A stretch of 64,000 nucleotides of DNA from Mycolicibacterium komanii. Its GTDB lineage: Bacteria; Actinomycetota; Actinomycetes; Mycobacteriales; Mycobacteriaceae. This document shows, in pieces, positions 34,074 to 43,873 of the stretch. Both the position numbers and the translations under genes were made by a program. The notes beneath the pieces are model-generated. The model was not told the origin of the DNA and made no database searches. It saw only the letters and a program-made list of their open reading frames with translations. The stretch lies in NCBI RefSeq assembly GCF_001050035.1, contig NZ_CVTA01000044.1, forward strand, positions 186,001 through 250,000. Reading direction: 5' to 3'. Each line of letters starts with the position of its first letter. The first letter of the stretch is position 1.

Positions 34074-35066
34074 GTGACCGCGCCTCCGCCGTACGGCGGT
34101 CCCCCACCGCCCTACGGCTACCCGGCGCAGTACTCCTACGGCTATCCGCCGCCGAGGCAGACCAACGCGCTGGCCATCGCGGCACTGGTGTGCGCGTTCG
34201 TCTTCGCGCCGCTGGGCATCGTGTTCGGCCATCTCTCGCTGTCGCAGATCAAGAAGTCCGGCGAGGAGGGCCGCGGGATCGCGATCGCGGGGCTGGTCAT
34301 CGGATACCTGGTGACGGTGTTGACGGTGCTGATCGTCGTCGTCAGCGTCGTCTTCCTCGCGGCGGTGGGCCGCGACCTCGAGCGGCTCGACGGCATGGTC
34401 GACGTCACCGCCACGCCGGGCTTGCCCACCGACGAGCTACCCGAGTTCAAGCCGCCCGCGACGCTCGGCTCGAACTGCCAGTACCCGCGAACCTCCGAAC
34501 CCTCGAGCAAGCCGGCGAAACCGCCGCGCACCGGCCGCGTGCCGACCGATCCGGAGCGCGTCAGCGCCAGCCTGACCACCAACCAGGGCAACATCGGCCT
34601 GCAGTTGGACAACGCCAAGTCCCCCTGCACGGTCAACAACTTCGCCAGCCTCGCTCAACAGGGCTTTTACGATGGCACCGCGTGCCACCGCCTGACCACC
34701 GACGACGCCCTCGGGGTCCTGCAGTGCGGCGACCCCAGCGGCACCGGCACCGGCGGACCCGGGTACCAATTCCCGAACGAATACCCGACCAACCAGTACC
34801 GGTTGAGCGACCCGGCGCTGCGGTCGCCGGTCCGCTATCTGCGCGGGACGCTGGCGATGGCCAACGCCGGCGTCGGCACCAACGGGAGCCAGTTCTTCCT
34901 CGTCTACGAGGACTCCGAGCTACCGCCGACGTACACGGTGTTCGGCACGATCGACAAGACCGGCCTGGCCACGCTGGACAAGATCGCGGCCAAGGGCGTC
35001 GCCGACGGCAGCGACGACGGGAAGCCCGTGGCCGACGTGCGGATCGAGTCGATCCGCCTGGACTGA
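34074..35066 (+). CDS. DUF4190-cyclophilin fusion, second peptidyl-prolyl isomerase
   Basis: 330-residue protein that joins two modules. The first has a Pro/Gly/Tyr-rich cytoplasmic tail (residues 1-28) and a DUF4190-like pair of membrane helices (TNALAIAALVCAFVFAPLGIV and IAGLVIGYLVTVLTVLIVVVSVV). The second, from about residue 140, is a cyclophilin domain very similar to the preceding gene product (VNNFASLAQQGFYDGTACHRL and ANAGVGTNGSQFFLVYEDS). The pair clearly arose by duplication. It is likely an isomerase on the outer face of the plasma membrane. The GTG start is four bases past the ppiB stop, so the two are an operon. Confidence 0.87.
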   Translation: MTAPPPYGGPPPPYGYPAQYSYGYPPPRQTNALAIAALVCAFVFAPLGIVFGHLSLSQIKKSGEEGRGIAIAGLVIGYLVTVLTVLIVVVSVVFLAAVGRDLERLDGMVDVTATPGLPTDELPEFKPPATLGSNCQYPRTSEPSSKPAKPPRTGRVPTDPERVSASLTTNQGNIGLQLDNAKSPCTVNNFASLAQQGFYDGTACHRLTTDDALGVLQCGDPSGTGTGGPGYQFPNEYPTNQYRLSDPALRSPVRYLRGTLAMANAGVGTNGSQFFLVYEDSELPPTYTVFGTIDKTGLATLDKIAAKGVADGSDDGKPVADVRIESIRLD

Positions 35067-35070
35067 CCGG

Positions 35071-35364
35071 CTACTTGGTCGGCGCGGTCTCGATGTAGAA
35101 CTCGACGTCGTCGCCCTCGACCTTGGTCACCCGCATGTTCGCGGTGTACTCGGCGCCCTCGGGGCCAGTGAACTTGCACTCGAACTTTGCGCCTTCTTTG
35201 GCCTCGACGCCCTCGGGGCACTTCACGTCGGTCGGTTTGAAGCCGGTCTGTTCGGAGACGAGGTCGACGACGGATTTCGCGGCGCCTTCCGGCTTGATCG
35301 TGGACCCGCACCCCACCAGGACGACTCCGAGGGAGACCAGAACGACGAGTATCGCGGCCCGCAT
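35071..35364 (-). CDS. DUF4333 lipoprotein
   Basis: 97-residue exported protein. The signal peptide ends in a lipobox VVLVGC (C19). The mature part has the DUF4333 pattern: AAKSVVDLVSEQTGFKPTDVKCPEGVEAKEG then FECKFTGPEGAEYTANMRV, with two cysteines likely bonded. The function is unknown; the family is common in mycobacterial envelopes. It is convergent with the DUF4190-cyclophilin gene, with four bases between stops. Confidence 0.85.
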   Translation of the reverse strand: MRAAILVVLVSLGVVLVGCGSTIKPEGAAKSVVDLVSEQTGFKPTDVKCPEGVEAKEGAKFECKFTGPEGAEYTANMRVTKVEGDDVEFYIETAPTK

Positions 35365-35418
35365 CGTCGCAGTATGTCAGACCCGGCAAAAATTGACGCG
35401 GTTCAGCAGTATTTGCCA

Positions 35419-35484
35419 GCGGCTCACGCCGCTTCTGTCCGATTGCGGCTCACGCCGCCTCTGTCCGATTGCGGCTCACGCCGC
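35419..35484. repeat. 26-bp tandem repeat at the 3' end of rel
   Basis: GCGGCTCACGCCGC occurs at 35419, 35445 and 35471, separated by YTCTGTCCGATT, giving 2.5 copies of a 26-bp unit. Each core is itself an inverted repeat (GCGGC-TCAC-GCCGC). The last copy contains the rel stop codon. Confidence 0.8.
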
Positions 35485-37827
35485 GGACGTCACCCGGTAG
35501 ACGTCGTACACACCCTCGACATTGCGAACCACGTTGAGCACGTGACCGAGATGCTTCGGGTCACCCATCTCGAAGGTGAACCGGCTGATGGCCACCCGGT
35601 CGTTCGATGTCGTCACCGATGCGGACAGGATGTTGACCTTCTCGTCGGCCAGCACCCGGGTGACGTCGGACAGCAACCGGTGGCGGTCGAGCGCCTCGAC
35701 CTGGATGGCCACCAGGAACACCGATGACGGCGACGGCGCCCACTTCACGTCGATGATGCGCTCCGACTGCTGTTGCAACGACGCGGCGTTCGTGCAGTCG
35801 GTGCGGTGCACGCTGACCCCGCCACCGCGGGTGACGAAGCCCATGATGTTGTCGCCGGGCACCGGCGTGCAGCACTTGGCGAGCTTGGTCAGCACACCGG
35901 GAGCGCCGGGCACGGAGACTCCGACGTCGTCGCTGGTGCGTTGGCGCACCGGCATCGTCGCGGGCGTTGAGCGCTCGGCGAGTTCGTCGGAGGCCTCCTC
36001 GTCCCCGCCGACCTGGGCGACCAGTCGCTGCACCACGTGCCGCGCCGACACGTGCCCCTCGCCCACCGCGGTGTAGAGCGCCGAGACGTCGACGTACCGC
36101 AGTTCGCGGGCCAGCGCGCCCATCGACTCGGCATTCATCAAGCGCTGCAACGGAAGTCCGCCGCGGCGAACCTCGCGCGCGATGGCGTCCTTGCCGGCCT
36201 CGAGCGCCTCCTCGCGGCGTTCCTTGGCGAACCATTGCCGGATCTTGGCCTTCGCGCGCGGCGAGACCACGAAGGTCTGCCAGTCGCGCGACGGTCCGGC
36301 ATTCAGTGCCTTGGACGTGAAAACCTCGACCACTTCCCCGTTTTCGAGCTTGCGCTCCAGAGCGACGAGGCGGCCGTTGACCCGCGCGCCGATACAGCGG
36401 TGACCGACCTCGGTGTGCACCGCGTAGGCGAAGTCGACGGGGGTCGACCCGGTGGGCAGCGTGATCACGTCACCCTTGGGCGTGAACACGAAGATCTCCT
36501 GCACCGCAAGGTCGTAGCGCAGCGATTCCAGGAACTCGCCGGGGTCGGCGGCCTCCCGCTGCCAGTCGAGAAGCTGCCTCATCCACGCCATGTCGTCGAT
36601 CTCGTTCGACGAGTGCTGGTTGGGAACGTTGCGGCCCTTGGTCTCCTTGTAGCGCCAGTGCGCGGCGATCCCCAGCTCGGCGGTCTTGTGCATGTCGTGA
36701 GTGCGGATCTGCACTTCCAGCGGCTTGCCCTCGGGCCCGACGACCGTCGTGTGCAGCGATTGGTACACGCCGTACCGCGGCTGGGCGATGTAGTCCTTGA
36801 ACCGGCCCGCCATCGGCTGCCACAGCGAGTGCACGACACCCAAAGCCGCGTAGCAGTCCCGGATTTCGTCGCACAGGATACGCACGCCGACGAGGTCGTG
36901 GATGTCGTCGAAGTCGCGGCCCTTGACGATCATCTTCTGGTAGATCGACCAGTAGTGCTTGGGTCGGCCCTCCACGATCGCGTTGATCTTCGACGCGTTG
37001 AGCGTCGCGTTGATCTCGGCGCGCACCTTGGCCAGGTAGGTGTCGCGGGACGGCGCGCGATCGGCGACCAACCGCACGATCTCCTCGTACTTCTTCGGGT
37101 GCAGGATCGCGAACGCGAGATCTTCAAGCTCCCATTTGACAGTCGCCATGCCCAGCCGATGCGCAAGTGGCGCAATGACTTCCAGCGTCTCGCGAGCCTT
37201 GCGCTGTTGCTTTTCCGGCGGCAGGAACCGCATCGTGCGCATGTTGTGCAGCCGGTCGGCCACCTTGATCACCAGCACGCGGGCGTCGCGCGCCATCGCG
37301 ATGATCATCTTGCGGATGGTTTCGCCCTCCGCGGCGGTGCCCAGTGCGACCTTGTCCAGCTTGGTGACGCCGTCGACGAGATGGCCGACCTCGGTGCCGA
37401 ACTCCTCGGTCAGCGCCTCGAGCGTGTACCCGGTGTCCTCGACGGTGTCGTGCAGCAGCGCCGCGATCAGCGTCGTGGTGTCCATGCCGAGCTCGGCCAG
37501 GATGTTGGCCACCGCCAACGGATGCGTGATGTACGGGTCACCCGAACGGCGCAGCTGATCGGCGTGCCGCTGCTCGGCCACCTCGTAAGCCCGCTGCAAC
37601 AGCTGCAGATTGGCCTTCGGGTAGATCTCCTTGTGGACGGCGACCAACGGCTCGAGCACCGGGTTGATCGCGCTGCGCTGCGATGTCATCCGGCGGGCCA
37701 ACCGGGCCCGCACCCGGCGCGACGCGCTCGCCGACGCCTTCGGCATCTCCAGCGGCTGCGTTTCGGGGATCTGCGCGCCCGCCGGCGGCGATTCCACGGC
37801 TTGGCCCGTGCGAGGTTCCTCGGCCAT
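35476..37827 (-). CDS. rel: Bifunctional (p)ppGpp synthetase/hydrolase
   Basis: 783-residue Rel protein that makes and degrades ppGpp during starvation. The HD hydrolase domain has [31 protein letters not shown] at about 100-130 and DRLHNMRT. The synthetase domain has [25 protein letters not shown] and [27 protein letters not shown] domain ([23 protein letters not shown]), a zinc-finger-like CCTPVPGD region and a C-terminal ACT domain follow. I chose the ATG at 37825-37827, which GGGGAGG precedes; a GTG six bases earlier is possible. Downstream of apt on the same strand, it is the end of the secDF-apt-rel run and corresponds to Rv2583c. Confidence 0.97.
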   Translation of the reverse strand: MAEEPRTGQAVESPPAGAQIPETQPLEMPKASASASRRVRARLARRMTSQRSAINPVLEPLVAVHKEIYPKANLQLLQRAYEVAEQRHADQLRRSGDPYITHPLAVANILAELGMDTTTLIAALLHDTVEDTGYTLEALTEEFGTEVGHLVDGVTKLDKVALGTAAEGETIRKMIIAMARDARVLVIKVADRLHNMRTMRFLPPEKQQRKARETLEVIAPLAHRLGMATVKWELEDLAFAILHPKKYEEIVRLVADRAPSRDTYLAKVRAEINATLNASKINAIVEGRPKHYWSIYQKMIVKGRDFDDIHDLVGVRILCDEIRDCYAALGVVHSLWQPMAGRFKDYIAQPRYGVYQSLHTTVVGPEGKPLEVQIRTHDMHKTAELGIAAHWRYKETKGRNVPNQHSSNEIDDMAWMRQLLDWQREAADPGEFLESLRYDLAVQEIFVFTPKGDVITLPTGSTPVDFAYAVHTEVGHRCIGARVNGRLVALERKLENGEVVEVFTSKALNAGPSRDWQTFVVSPRAKAKIRQWFAKERREEALEAGKDAIAREVRRGGLPLQRLMNAESMGALARELRYVDVSALYTAVGEGHVSARHVVQRLVAQVGGDEEASDELAERSTPATMPVRQRTSDDVGVSVPGAPGVLTKLAKCCTPVPGDNIMGFVTRGGGVSVHRTDCTNAASLQQQSERIIDVKWAPSPSSVFLVAIQVEALDRHRLLSDVTRVLADEKVNILSASVTTSNDRVAISRFTFEMGDPKHLGHVLNVVRNVEGVYDVYRVTSAA

Positions 37828-37898
37828 GGTCACCTCCCCGGTCCGGTTTTCGCGAGCGCCCGATGCGCCGTCGCAGTACGCGCCTTCGAGGATATCCC

Positions 37899-38435
37899 TC
37901 AGACCCGGTGCAGCGACGTGACCGGCAGCGGTTCCAGCGCCTCGCGGCCGCGCAGCTCGGTGAGCTCGAGGAGGACCGCGGCGCCCGTCACGGTCGCACC
38001 CGCGTGCTGCAGCAGTTTGACGGCGGCAGCTGCGGTGCCGCCGGTGGCCAGCACATCGTCGATGATCAGGATGTCGCGGCCGCCGAGGTCGATGCCGTCG
38101 GCCGGGATCTCCAGCGTCGCGGTGCCGTATTCGAGCGCGTAGGTCTCGCTGAGTACCGGCGGCGGCAGCTTGCCGCCCTTGCGGATCGCCAATACGCCTG
38201 TGCCCAGGCGTAATGCGACCGCCGCGCCGAGCAGGAAGCCGCGCGCGTCGATCCCGGCCACCAGCTCGGCGCCACGGGCCGATTCGGCGAGGGCATCGGT
38301 GACGGCGGCCAGCGCGTGCGCGTCGGCCAGCAGCGGGGTGAGGTCTTTGAAGGCGACGCCGGGTTCGGGGAAGTCGGGCACCTGACGCATCATCCGCGCG
38401 ATCAGCGCCGAGATCTCTTCCCCACCGGTGCTCAC
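37899..38435 (-). CDS. apt: Adenine phosphoribosyltransferase
   Basis: 178-residue purine salvage enzyme that converts adenine and PRPP to AMP. The PRPP-binding loop is in [18 protein letters not shown], and the adenine-side motifs [32 protein letters not shown] and [21 protein letters not shown] are present. I chose the GTG at 38433-38435, which overlaps the stop of the upstream lipoprotein gene as GTGA and gives the normal bacterial length. It corresponds to Rv2584c and lies immediately before rel, an arrangement linking nucleotide salvage and alarmone metabolism in many actinobacteria. Confidence 0.94.
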   Translation of the reverse strand: MSTGGEEISALIARMMRQVPDFPEPGVAFKDLTPLLADAHALAAVTDALAESARGAELVAGIDARGFLLGAAVALRLGTGVLAIRKGGKLPPPVLSETYALEYGTATLEIPADGIDLGGRDILIIDDVLATGGTAAAAVKLLQHAGATVTGAAVLLELTELRGREALEPLPVTSLHRV

Positions 38436-40123
38436 CGGTCGAGCACCCAACGGTCCATGTTCCACCCCGCGCCCCACCGGGTCGGATTGCTGCTCACAGC
38501 GAACATCTTCTTCGATGTCAGCACCGTGCGCTGCTGTCGGTACAGCGGCAGCGTCGGCATATCGCCCCACAGCACCGGCCCGCCCTCGCCGAGCAGCCGC
38601 GCCAGTTCCTTCGGGTCGTTGGTGATGGCGATGGCCGAGATGGCCCGATCGACCTGCGGGTTGGAGTAGCGCGGCAGGTTGTTGCCGTTTCCGGTGTGGA
38701 ACTGGTAGGCGTCCATCGCCGACGATCCGGTCGACCCGCTGCCCGCGGCGCCGCCCGTGCTGGCCAGCAGTACATCGATCTCGTTGTTGCGCAACGACAG
38801 TGGGCCCACGGTGTCGCTCGCGGCGTCCTCGACGGTGATGCCGGCGGGCGCACACGCCTTGGCGATGGTGCCCACGGTCGCCGCCAGCCGCGCGTTCGGG
38901 CTCTGATAGCCGATGCGCACGGTCAGCGGACGCGCGTTGAGCGCCGCCCGCGCGGCGTCGGGGTTGGCCGCGACGAACTGCCCGGGCTCGGGCCCGCCCT
39001 CGGCGGCGCTGTAGGCATCCTCGGTCGCCGGGTTGAGCCGCGAATTGGCGATCGGCTGCTCGGCGTTGCGGGCGATCACGTCGCGCGGGGTGCACAGGGC
39101 CACGGCGCGGCGGGCCGGCGTGGCGGCCAACGGGCCCTGCGGCGCGAAGATGAGCTGTTCGATCCCGGCCGACGGGGCGTCGGTGCGCACGTAGTCGTCG
39201 GGCATGTTCAGCGTCCCCGACGATCCGGTGGCGATGTCGACGACGTCGTAGGCGCCCTGGTTGACGCGCTCCTGGATGTCGGCGCCGCGCGGCCAGACGG
39301 TCACCTTGTCGGTGACGGGCTTGGCACCCCACCACTTGTCGTTGGCGACGAGCACGACCGACCCGTCCTCGGTCACCTTGTCCAGCTTGTACGGCCCCGA
39401 CGAGGGGAACTTCTTCAGGTCGATGTCGGGTTTGAGGTTCCAGCCCGTGTTCCAGACCTGGGCGATGCGCTCCACCACGGGAGCGTCGTTCTCCAGGATC
39501 GCCCGGGTGACGCCGTCGTCGCCGAGACCCAACTGGTCGGCGATGACGTGCGACGGCATGATCGACGTCGCCGAGAACAACTGGCCGAAGTCGACGAACC
39601 CGCGCTCCGGCGCGAACGACACCCGAGCCTTCTTCTGCCCCGGCGCGCAGTCCACCGAGGCGATATCGCTGTAACCGGCGCGGTTGGCGGCGTCGAAGGT
39701 CGGGAACCGACCGGACTGCGACGCCCACGCCAGCACGAGATCGTCGCAGGTGATCGGCTTACCATCGGAGTACACCGCGGCGCTGTTGACCTCGTAGTCG
39801 AGCACCAGCGGTTGCCTGCCGACGACGGAAATGGTTCCGAAGTCGTGATCGCCGACGATCTGACCGTCGGGCCCGTGGTAGTTGAAGCCCGTCAGCACCC
39901 GCGCGAACGCCTGCGGGCCGCCCGACGCGGCACCGGCGACGGTGTTGGTGTTGTAGGTGATCAGCGTGCCGTCGACGGCGTAGTCGATGCTGTCGGCGGG
40001 GCTGCGGCTACACGCCGACGCCAACGCCGCGGCGAGCACCAGGACGGCCGCCAGAACGCCGCAACGCCGGATCGGACTCGCTTGACTCGCGGGCCGGGTG
40101 CCCGCCCGAATGCCGGCGCTCAT
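38432..40123 (-). CDS. Peptide/nickel-type ABC substrate-binding lipoprotein (Rv2585c-like)
   Basis: 563-residue exported lipoprotein. The signal peptide ends in ALASAC (C38). The mature part is an SBP_bac_5 fold: [57 protein letters not shown] and [18 protein letters not shown]. Such proteins bind peptides or other small ligands. No permease or ATPase genes lie beside it, so it either serves a distant transporter or has a separate role. It sits between secF and apt, as in M. tuberculosis, with a gap of only three bases to secF. Confidence 0.87.
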   Translation of the reverse strand: MSAGIRAGTRPASQASPIRRCGVLAAVLVLAAALASACSRSPADSIDYAVDGTLITYNTNTVAGAASGGPQAFARVLTGFNYHGPDGQIVGDHDFGTISVVGRQPLVLDYEVNSAAVYSDGKPITCDDLVLAWASQSGRFPTFDAANRAGYSDIASVDCAPGQKKARVSFAPERGFVDFGQLFSATSIMPSHVIADQLGLGDDGVTRAILENDAPVVERIAQVWNTGWNLKPDIDLKKFPSSGPYKLDKVTEDGSVVLVANDKWWGAKPVTDKVTVWPRGADIQERVNQGAYDVVDIATGSSGTLNMPDDYVRTDAPSAGIEQLIFAPQGPLAATPARRAVALCTPRDVIARNAEQPIANSRLNPATEDAYSAAEGGPEPGQFVAANPDAARAALNARPLTVRIGYQSPNARLAATVGTIAKACAPAGITVEDAASDTVGPLSLRNNEIDVLLASTGGAAGSGSTGSSAMDAYQFHTGNGNNLPRYSNPQVDRAISAIAITNDPKELARLLGEGGPVLWGDMPTLPLYRQQRTVLTSKKMFAVSSNPTRWGAGWNMDRWVLDR

Positions 40124-40126
40124 GCC

Positions 40127-41398
40127 CTACCGCCGCCGGGTGTTGCGCTTGCCCGACGGGCGCCCGGTCCGGCTGCTGGTCGGCCGTACCGGCCGCGCTC
40201 CCGGCGCGGGTTTGTCCGGCGGTGGCGCGGTCTCCGTGCGTGCGGCGGACGACTCGGCACGCGCCGCGGCGCCGACGGTCTCCGACTCATCGACTTCCTC
40301 GGCCTCGGCGGCCCGGGTCGTCGCGTTCTTGCGGCGGTTCATCACCCGGCGGGTGTGGTTGCGCACGAGGTCGGTGCGCTCGCGCAGCGTCACCAGCAGC
40401 GGGGTCGCGAAGAAGATCGACGAGTAGGTGCCGACGACCACGCCGACCAACTGCACCAGCGCCAGGTCCATCAGCGTGCCTACGCCGAGCAGCCACACCG
40501 CCACCACCATCAGCGCGATGATCGGCAACACCGAGATGAGGCTGGTGTTGATCGAACGCATGAAGGTCTGGTTGACCGCGAGGTTGGCCTGTTCGGCGAA
40601 GGTTCGCCTGGTGGTGTGCTCGAAGCCGTGGGTGTTCTCCTCGACCTTGTCGAACACGATGACGGTGTCGTAGAGCGAGAAGCCGAGAATGGTCAGCAGG
40701 CCGATCACCGTCGCCGGGGTGACCTCGAAACCGACGAGCGAGTACACACCGGCGGTGACCACCAGGTCGAACACGAGCGTCGCCATCGCCGCGATCGACA
40801 TGTAGCGCTCGTAGCGCACCATGATGTAGAGCGTCGCGAGGACCAGGAACACCACCAGCGCGATCAACGCCTTCTGCGTGATCTGGCCGCCCCACGTTTC
40901 CGACACCGCCGAATCGCTGATGGCCAGCTTGCTCGGCTGCCCGTCCGATCCCCTCGGCTTGAACGTGTCGAACAGCGCGGTGCGCAGCTCTTCGGTCTCC
41001 TCGTTGGTCAGCGTCTCGGAGCGGATCTGCACGGTGGCCGATCCGCCGCTGCCGACGACCACCACCGACTCCGGGCTCTTACCCAGCGTCTTGCTGAACA
41101 CGTCCTCGACCTGCTGGGTGGTCACGGTGCCCGACGCGGTCGCGCTCGGCATCGACACCTTGGTGCCGCCCTCGAAGTCGATGCCGAAGGTGAAGCCGCG
41201 CAACAGCATGCTGGCCACGCACACCGCGACGATCACACCGCTGACGATGTACCAGAGCTTGCGTTTACCGATGACCTCGAAGGCACCGGTGCCGGTGTAG
41301 AGGCGGACGAAGAAGCCGTGATGCGGCGTCGCCGATTCGATGTCGGGCGCCTCCACGGCGCCGGTCTGCTGTTCTTCCGATGACTGCTTGGCCGCCAT
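40127..41398 (-). CDS. secF: Protein-export membrane protein SecF
   Basis: 423-residue RND-type translocon partner. It has an N-terminal membrane segment, then GFTFGIDFEGGTKVSMP, a short periplasmic domain, and five membrane segments with LYIMVRYERYMSIAAMATLVFDLVVTAGVYSLVGFEVTPATVIGLLTILGFSLYDT and a later FMRSINTSLISVLPIIALM. An arginine-rich C-terminal tail follows. With SecD it uses the proton-motive force to finish export through SecYEG. Its start lies three bases after the secD stop. Confidence 0.96.
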   Translation of the reverse strand: MAAKQSSEEQQTGAVEAPDIESATPHHGFFVRLYTGTGAFEVIGKRKLWYIVSGVIVAVCVASMLLRGFTFGIDFEGGTKVSMPSATASGTVTTQQVEDVFSKTLGKSPESVVVVGSGGSATVQIRSETLTNEETEELRTALFDTFKPRGSDGQPSKLAISDSAVSETWGGQITQKALIALVVFLVLATLYIMVRYERYMSIAAMATLVFDLVVTAGVYSLVGFEVTPATVIGLLTILGFSLYDTVIVFDKVEENTHGFEHTTRRTFAEQANLAVNQTFMRSINTSLISVLPIIALMVVAVWLLGVGTLMDLALVQLVGVVVGTYSSIFFATPLLVTLRERTDLVRNHTRRVMNRRKNATTRAAEAEEVDESETVGAAARAESSAARTETAPPPDKPAPGARPVRPTSSRTGRPSGKRNTRRR

Positions 41399-41401
41399 GA
41401 G

Positions 41402-43189
41402 TTAGTCCCGTCCCGTCACGTGCGCGGCCGCTCGTCGCTCCCTGGCGATCTGTTGCACCGCACCGAGTCCGTTCAGCGAAGGCTTCGCCAGTGTCGGCGA
41501 CTTCGACGCCAGATACACCAGCGGCCACGTCACCAGGAACACCACGACAACGTCGAGAATCGTGGTCAACCCCAGGGTGAACGCGAAGCCCTTGACCTGT
41601 CCGACCGCGAGCACGTAGAGCACCGCTGCGGCCAGCAGCGTCACCGCGTTGCCGGACACGATCGTCTTGCGGGCCCTCGCCCAGCCTCGCGGCACCGCCG
41701 ACCGGAACGAACGCCCTTCTCGGATCTCGTCTTTGATGCGTTCGAAGAACACCACGAACGAGTCGGCCGTCATACCGATACCGATGATCAGACCGGCGAT
41801 ACCGGCCAGGTCGAGCGTGTAGCCGATCCATCTGCCGAGTAGCACGAGGATCGCGTAGACCATGGCGCCGGACGCGATCAGCGACAGGGCGGTCAGCACG
41901 CCCAGCATCCGGTAGTAGAGCAGCGAGTAGAGCAACACCAGCGCCAGCCCGACCGCACCGGCGATCAGGCCCGCCCGCAGTGACGACAGACCCAGTGTGG
42001 CGGAGACGGTTTCGGCCTCCGACGACTCGAACGACAACGGCAGCGAACCGTACTTGAGCACGTTGGCCAGCTCGCGGGCCGTCTGCTGGGTGAACTGACC
42101 GCTGATCTGGGTGCGACCGCCGGGGATCGCCTCGCGAATCTCCGGTGCGCTCATCACCTTCGAGTCGAGCACGAACGCGGTCTGGGTCCCGACGTTGGCG
42201 GCGGTGAAGTCCGCCCAGGTCTTGGCGCCCTCGCCCTTGAACTGAAGGTTGACGACGTACTCACCGCGCTGCTGGTCGAGCCCGGAGGTGGCGTCCTCGA
42301 TCTGCTCACCGTTGATGATCGACTTGTCCAACAGATACACGTTGCCGTCCCGACCGCAGGTGATCAGCGGCAGGTTCGGGTCGTCATTGCCGGCCAGTAC
42401 GTCTTCCTCATTGCAGCGCGTCGCCTGGAACTGCAGGGCGAGGATCTGGATCTGCTGATCCGTGCTCTGACGCAACTGCTTCTCGTCGGCGATGCGCTGC
42501 GCCAGCGGAACGTCCTCAGGTGAGGGCGGCGCGGTCTGCGTCGGCGACGGCGCGGGGCTCCCCGGCGACGGTGACGGCGTCGGAGGTGGCGGCGGGGCAG
42601 GCTGCGCCGGCGGCTCCTGCGGATACGGACGCGGCTGCGGTGCGCCCGGCGGCGCGGGCTGCGCCGGCGGCTGATCGCCCCCGGGTGGCTGCTGACCAGC
42701 CGGCGGTTCGGCGCCCGGAGCACCCGGCATCCCCGGCATTCCGGGGATCGGACCACCCGGCGGCGCGCCCGGCGGGCCCTCCGTCGGCGGCTGTTCACCG
42801 GGCATCTCGGCGGGCATCACGTGCACGACGGGACGGATGTACAGCCGCGCGGTCTGGCCCAGGTTGCGGGCCTCGCTGCTCTCACTGCCCGGCACCGTGA
42901 TCACGAGGTTGTTGCCGTCGATGATCACCTCGGAACCGGACACGCCGAGGCCGTTGACCCGGTCGTTGATGATCTGCTGCGCCTGGTTCAGCGCCTCGCG
43001 GGTGGGCGGCGAGCCGTCAGGCGTGCGCGCGGTCAGGGTAACGCGGGTTCCGCCCTGCAGGTCGATACCGAGCTTGGGGTCAGGCTTCTTGTCTCCGGTC
43101 AGGAAGACCAGGCAATAGGCGCCGACGAGCAACGCCAGGAACAGCGACAGGTAGCGGGCAGGGTGCACCGGCGTCGAAGACGATGCCAC
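41402..43189 (-). CDS. secD: Protein-export membrane protein SecD
   Basis: 595-residue translocon component. Near the N-terminus [13 protein letters not shown] marks the SecD family. The periplasmic region contains a long proline/glycine-rich insertion at about residues 145-235 (rich in PP, PAP and PGG runs). [10 protein letters not shown] and the P1 domain ([26 protein letters not shown]) follow. A membrane domain of five to six helices contains [21 protein letters not shown] and [30 protein letters not shown]. It cooperates with SecF. The insertion is much longer than in E. coli and is likely an envelope-spanning linker. Confidence 0.95.
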   Translation of the reverse strand: MASSSTPVHPARYLSLFLALLVGAYCLVFLTGDKKPDPKLGIDLQGGTRVTLTARTPDGSPPTREALNQAQQIINDRVNGLGVSGSEVIIDGNNLVITVPGSESSEARNLGQTARLYIRPVVHVMPAEMPGEQPPTEGPPGAPPGGPIPGMPGMPGAPGAEPPAGQQPPGGDQPPAQPAPPGAPQPRPYPQEPPAQPAPPPPPTPSPSPGSPAPSPTQTAPPSPEDVPLAQRIADEKQLRQSTDQQIQILALQFQATRCNEEDVLAGNDDPNLPLITCGRDGNVYLLDKSIINGEQIEDATSGLDQQRGEYVVNLQFKGEGAKTWADFTAANVGTQTAFVLDSKVMSAPEIREAIPGGRTQISGQFTQQTARELANVLKYGSLPLSFESSEAETVSATLGLSSLRAGLIAGAVGLALVLLYSLLYYRMLGVLTALSLIASGAMVYAILVLLGRWIGYTLDLAGIAGLIIGIGMTADSFVVFFERIKDEIREGRSFRSAVPRGWARARKTIVSGNAVTLLAAAVLYVLAVGQVKGFAFTLGLTTILDVVVVFLVTWPLVYLASKSPTLAKPSLNGLGAVQQIARERRAAAHVTGRD

Positions 43190-43273
43190 GTTTTGTCAGG
43201 TCTCCTCGGGATCGGTCCGTCAGCACAGCACCGCAAAGACTACGGGCTCGAGCTGTGATTTTTGCCCGCGGAC

Positions 43274-43609
43274 TCAGCCGTCGGTCTTGGTGTTCGGGCT
43301 TTCGGTGAGCTCGACCGCGGTCGACTCGGGCTCGTCGTCGTCGAACTCGTCGTCCTCGGTGATGCGGTCGCGCACCGCGAGCTTCATCCACGTGGTGACG
43401 ACACCCGGGGCGATCTCAAGCTCCACCTCATCGTCGGTGATGCCCTTGATGGTTCCGACCAGGCCGGAGGTGGTGTGCACGCGGTCGTCGATCTGAAGCG
43501 AATTGTGCAGGTCGATGGTGGCCTGCATCGCTTTCTTCTGCCGCCGCGAGGCGAAGAACATGAACGCACCCAGCACGATGAGCAGGGGGAGAAAAACAAC
43601 CAAATCCAT
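43274..43609 (-). CDS. yajC: Preprotein translocase subunit YajC
   Basis: 111-residue membrane protein that associates with SecDF. One N-terminal membrane helix (residues 2-20, LVVFLPLLIVLGAFMFFASRR) is followed by the YajC domain: QKKAMQATIDLHNSLQIDDRVHTTSGLVGTIKGI, with the typical VHTTSGLVG loop, and a highly acidic C-terminal tail (DRITEDDEFDDDEPES). It is the first gene of the yajC-secD-secF run; an 84-bp gap separates it from secD. Confidence 0.93.
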   Translation of the reverse strand: MDLVVFLPLLIVLGAFMFFASRRQKKAMQATIDLHNSLQIDDRVHTTSGLVGTIKGITDDEVELEIAPGVVTTWMKLAVRDRITEDDEFDDDEPESTAVELTESPNTKTDG

Positions 43610-43858
43610 GGCGATGAAATCTTTCGTTAGGTCTTGTGGTCACGGCGCAGCACCGGTAGGGGCGCGCACCCATAAGTGACCAGTGTGCCATTGCGGCCTT
43701 GCCCGGCGACCAGCCCACCACGACGAATCCACGAATTCACCGGCCCGCGCACCCGCCGCTGCACCCTGTTCGACGAATTTCGTTGCGCGTAGGTGGGGGT
43801 GGCTGCGGATTACGCCACATCCTGGCGAGGTTATCGACCGGATCGGTGCTGGTTTGGC

Positions 43859-43864
43859 TAGGCT
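43859..43864 (+). promoter_or_regulatory. Putative -10 element of gabT
   Basis: TAGGCT lies nine bases before the ATG at 43874 and fits TANNNT. No clear Shine-Dalgarno sequence is visible, so gabT may have no leader or a very short one. Confidence 0.4.
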
Positions 43865-43873
43865 TCTTGCTCG

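Noticed and set aside
38696..41383. Open frame of nearly 900 codons antisense to the lipoprotein and secF genes
   Set aside because: It crosses two real genes and their boundary, and has no motif or ribosome site. High GC removes stop codons in this frame.
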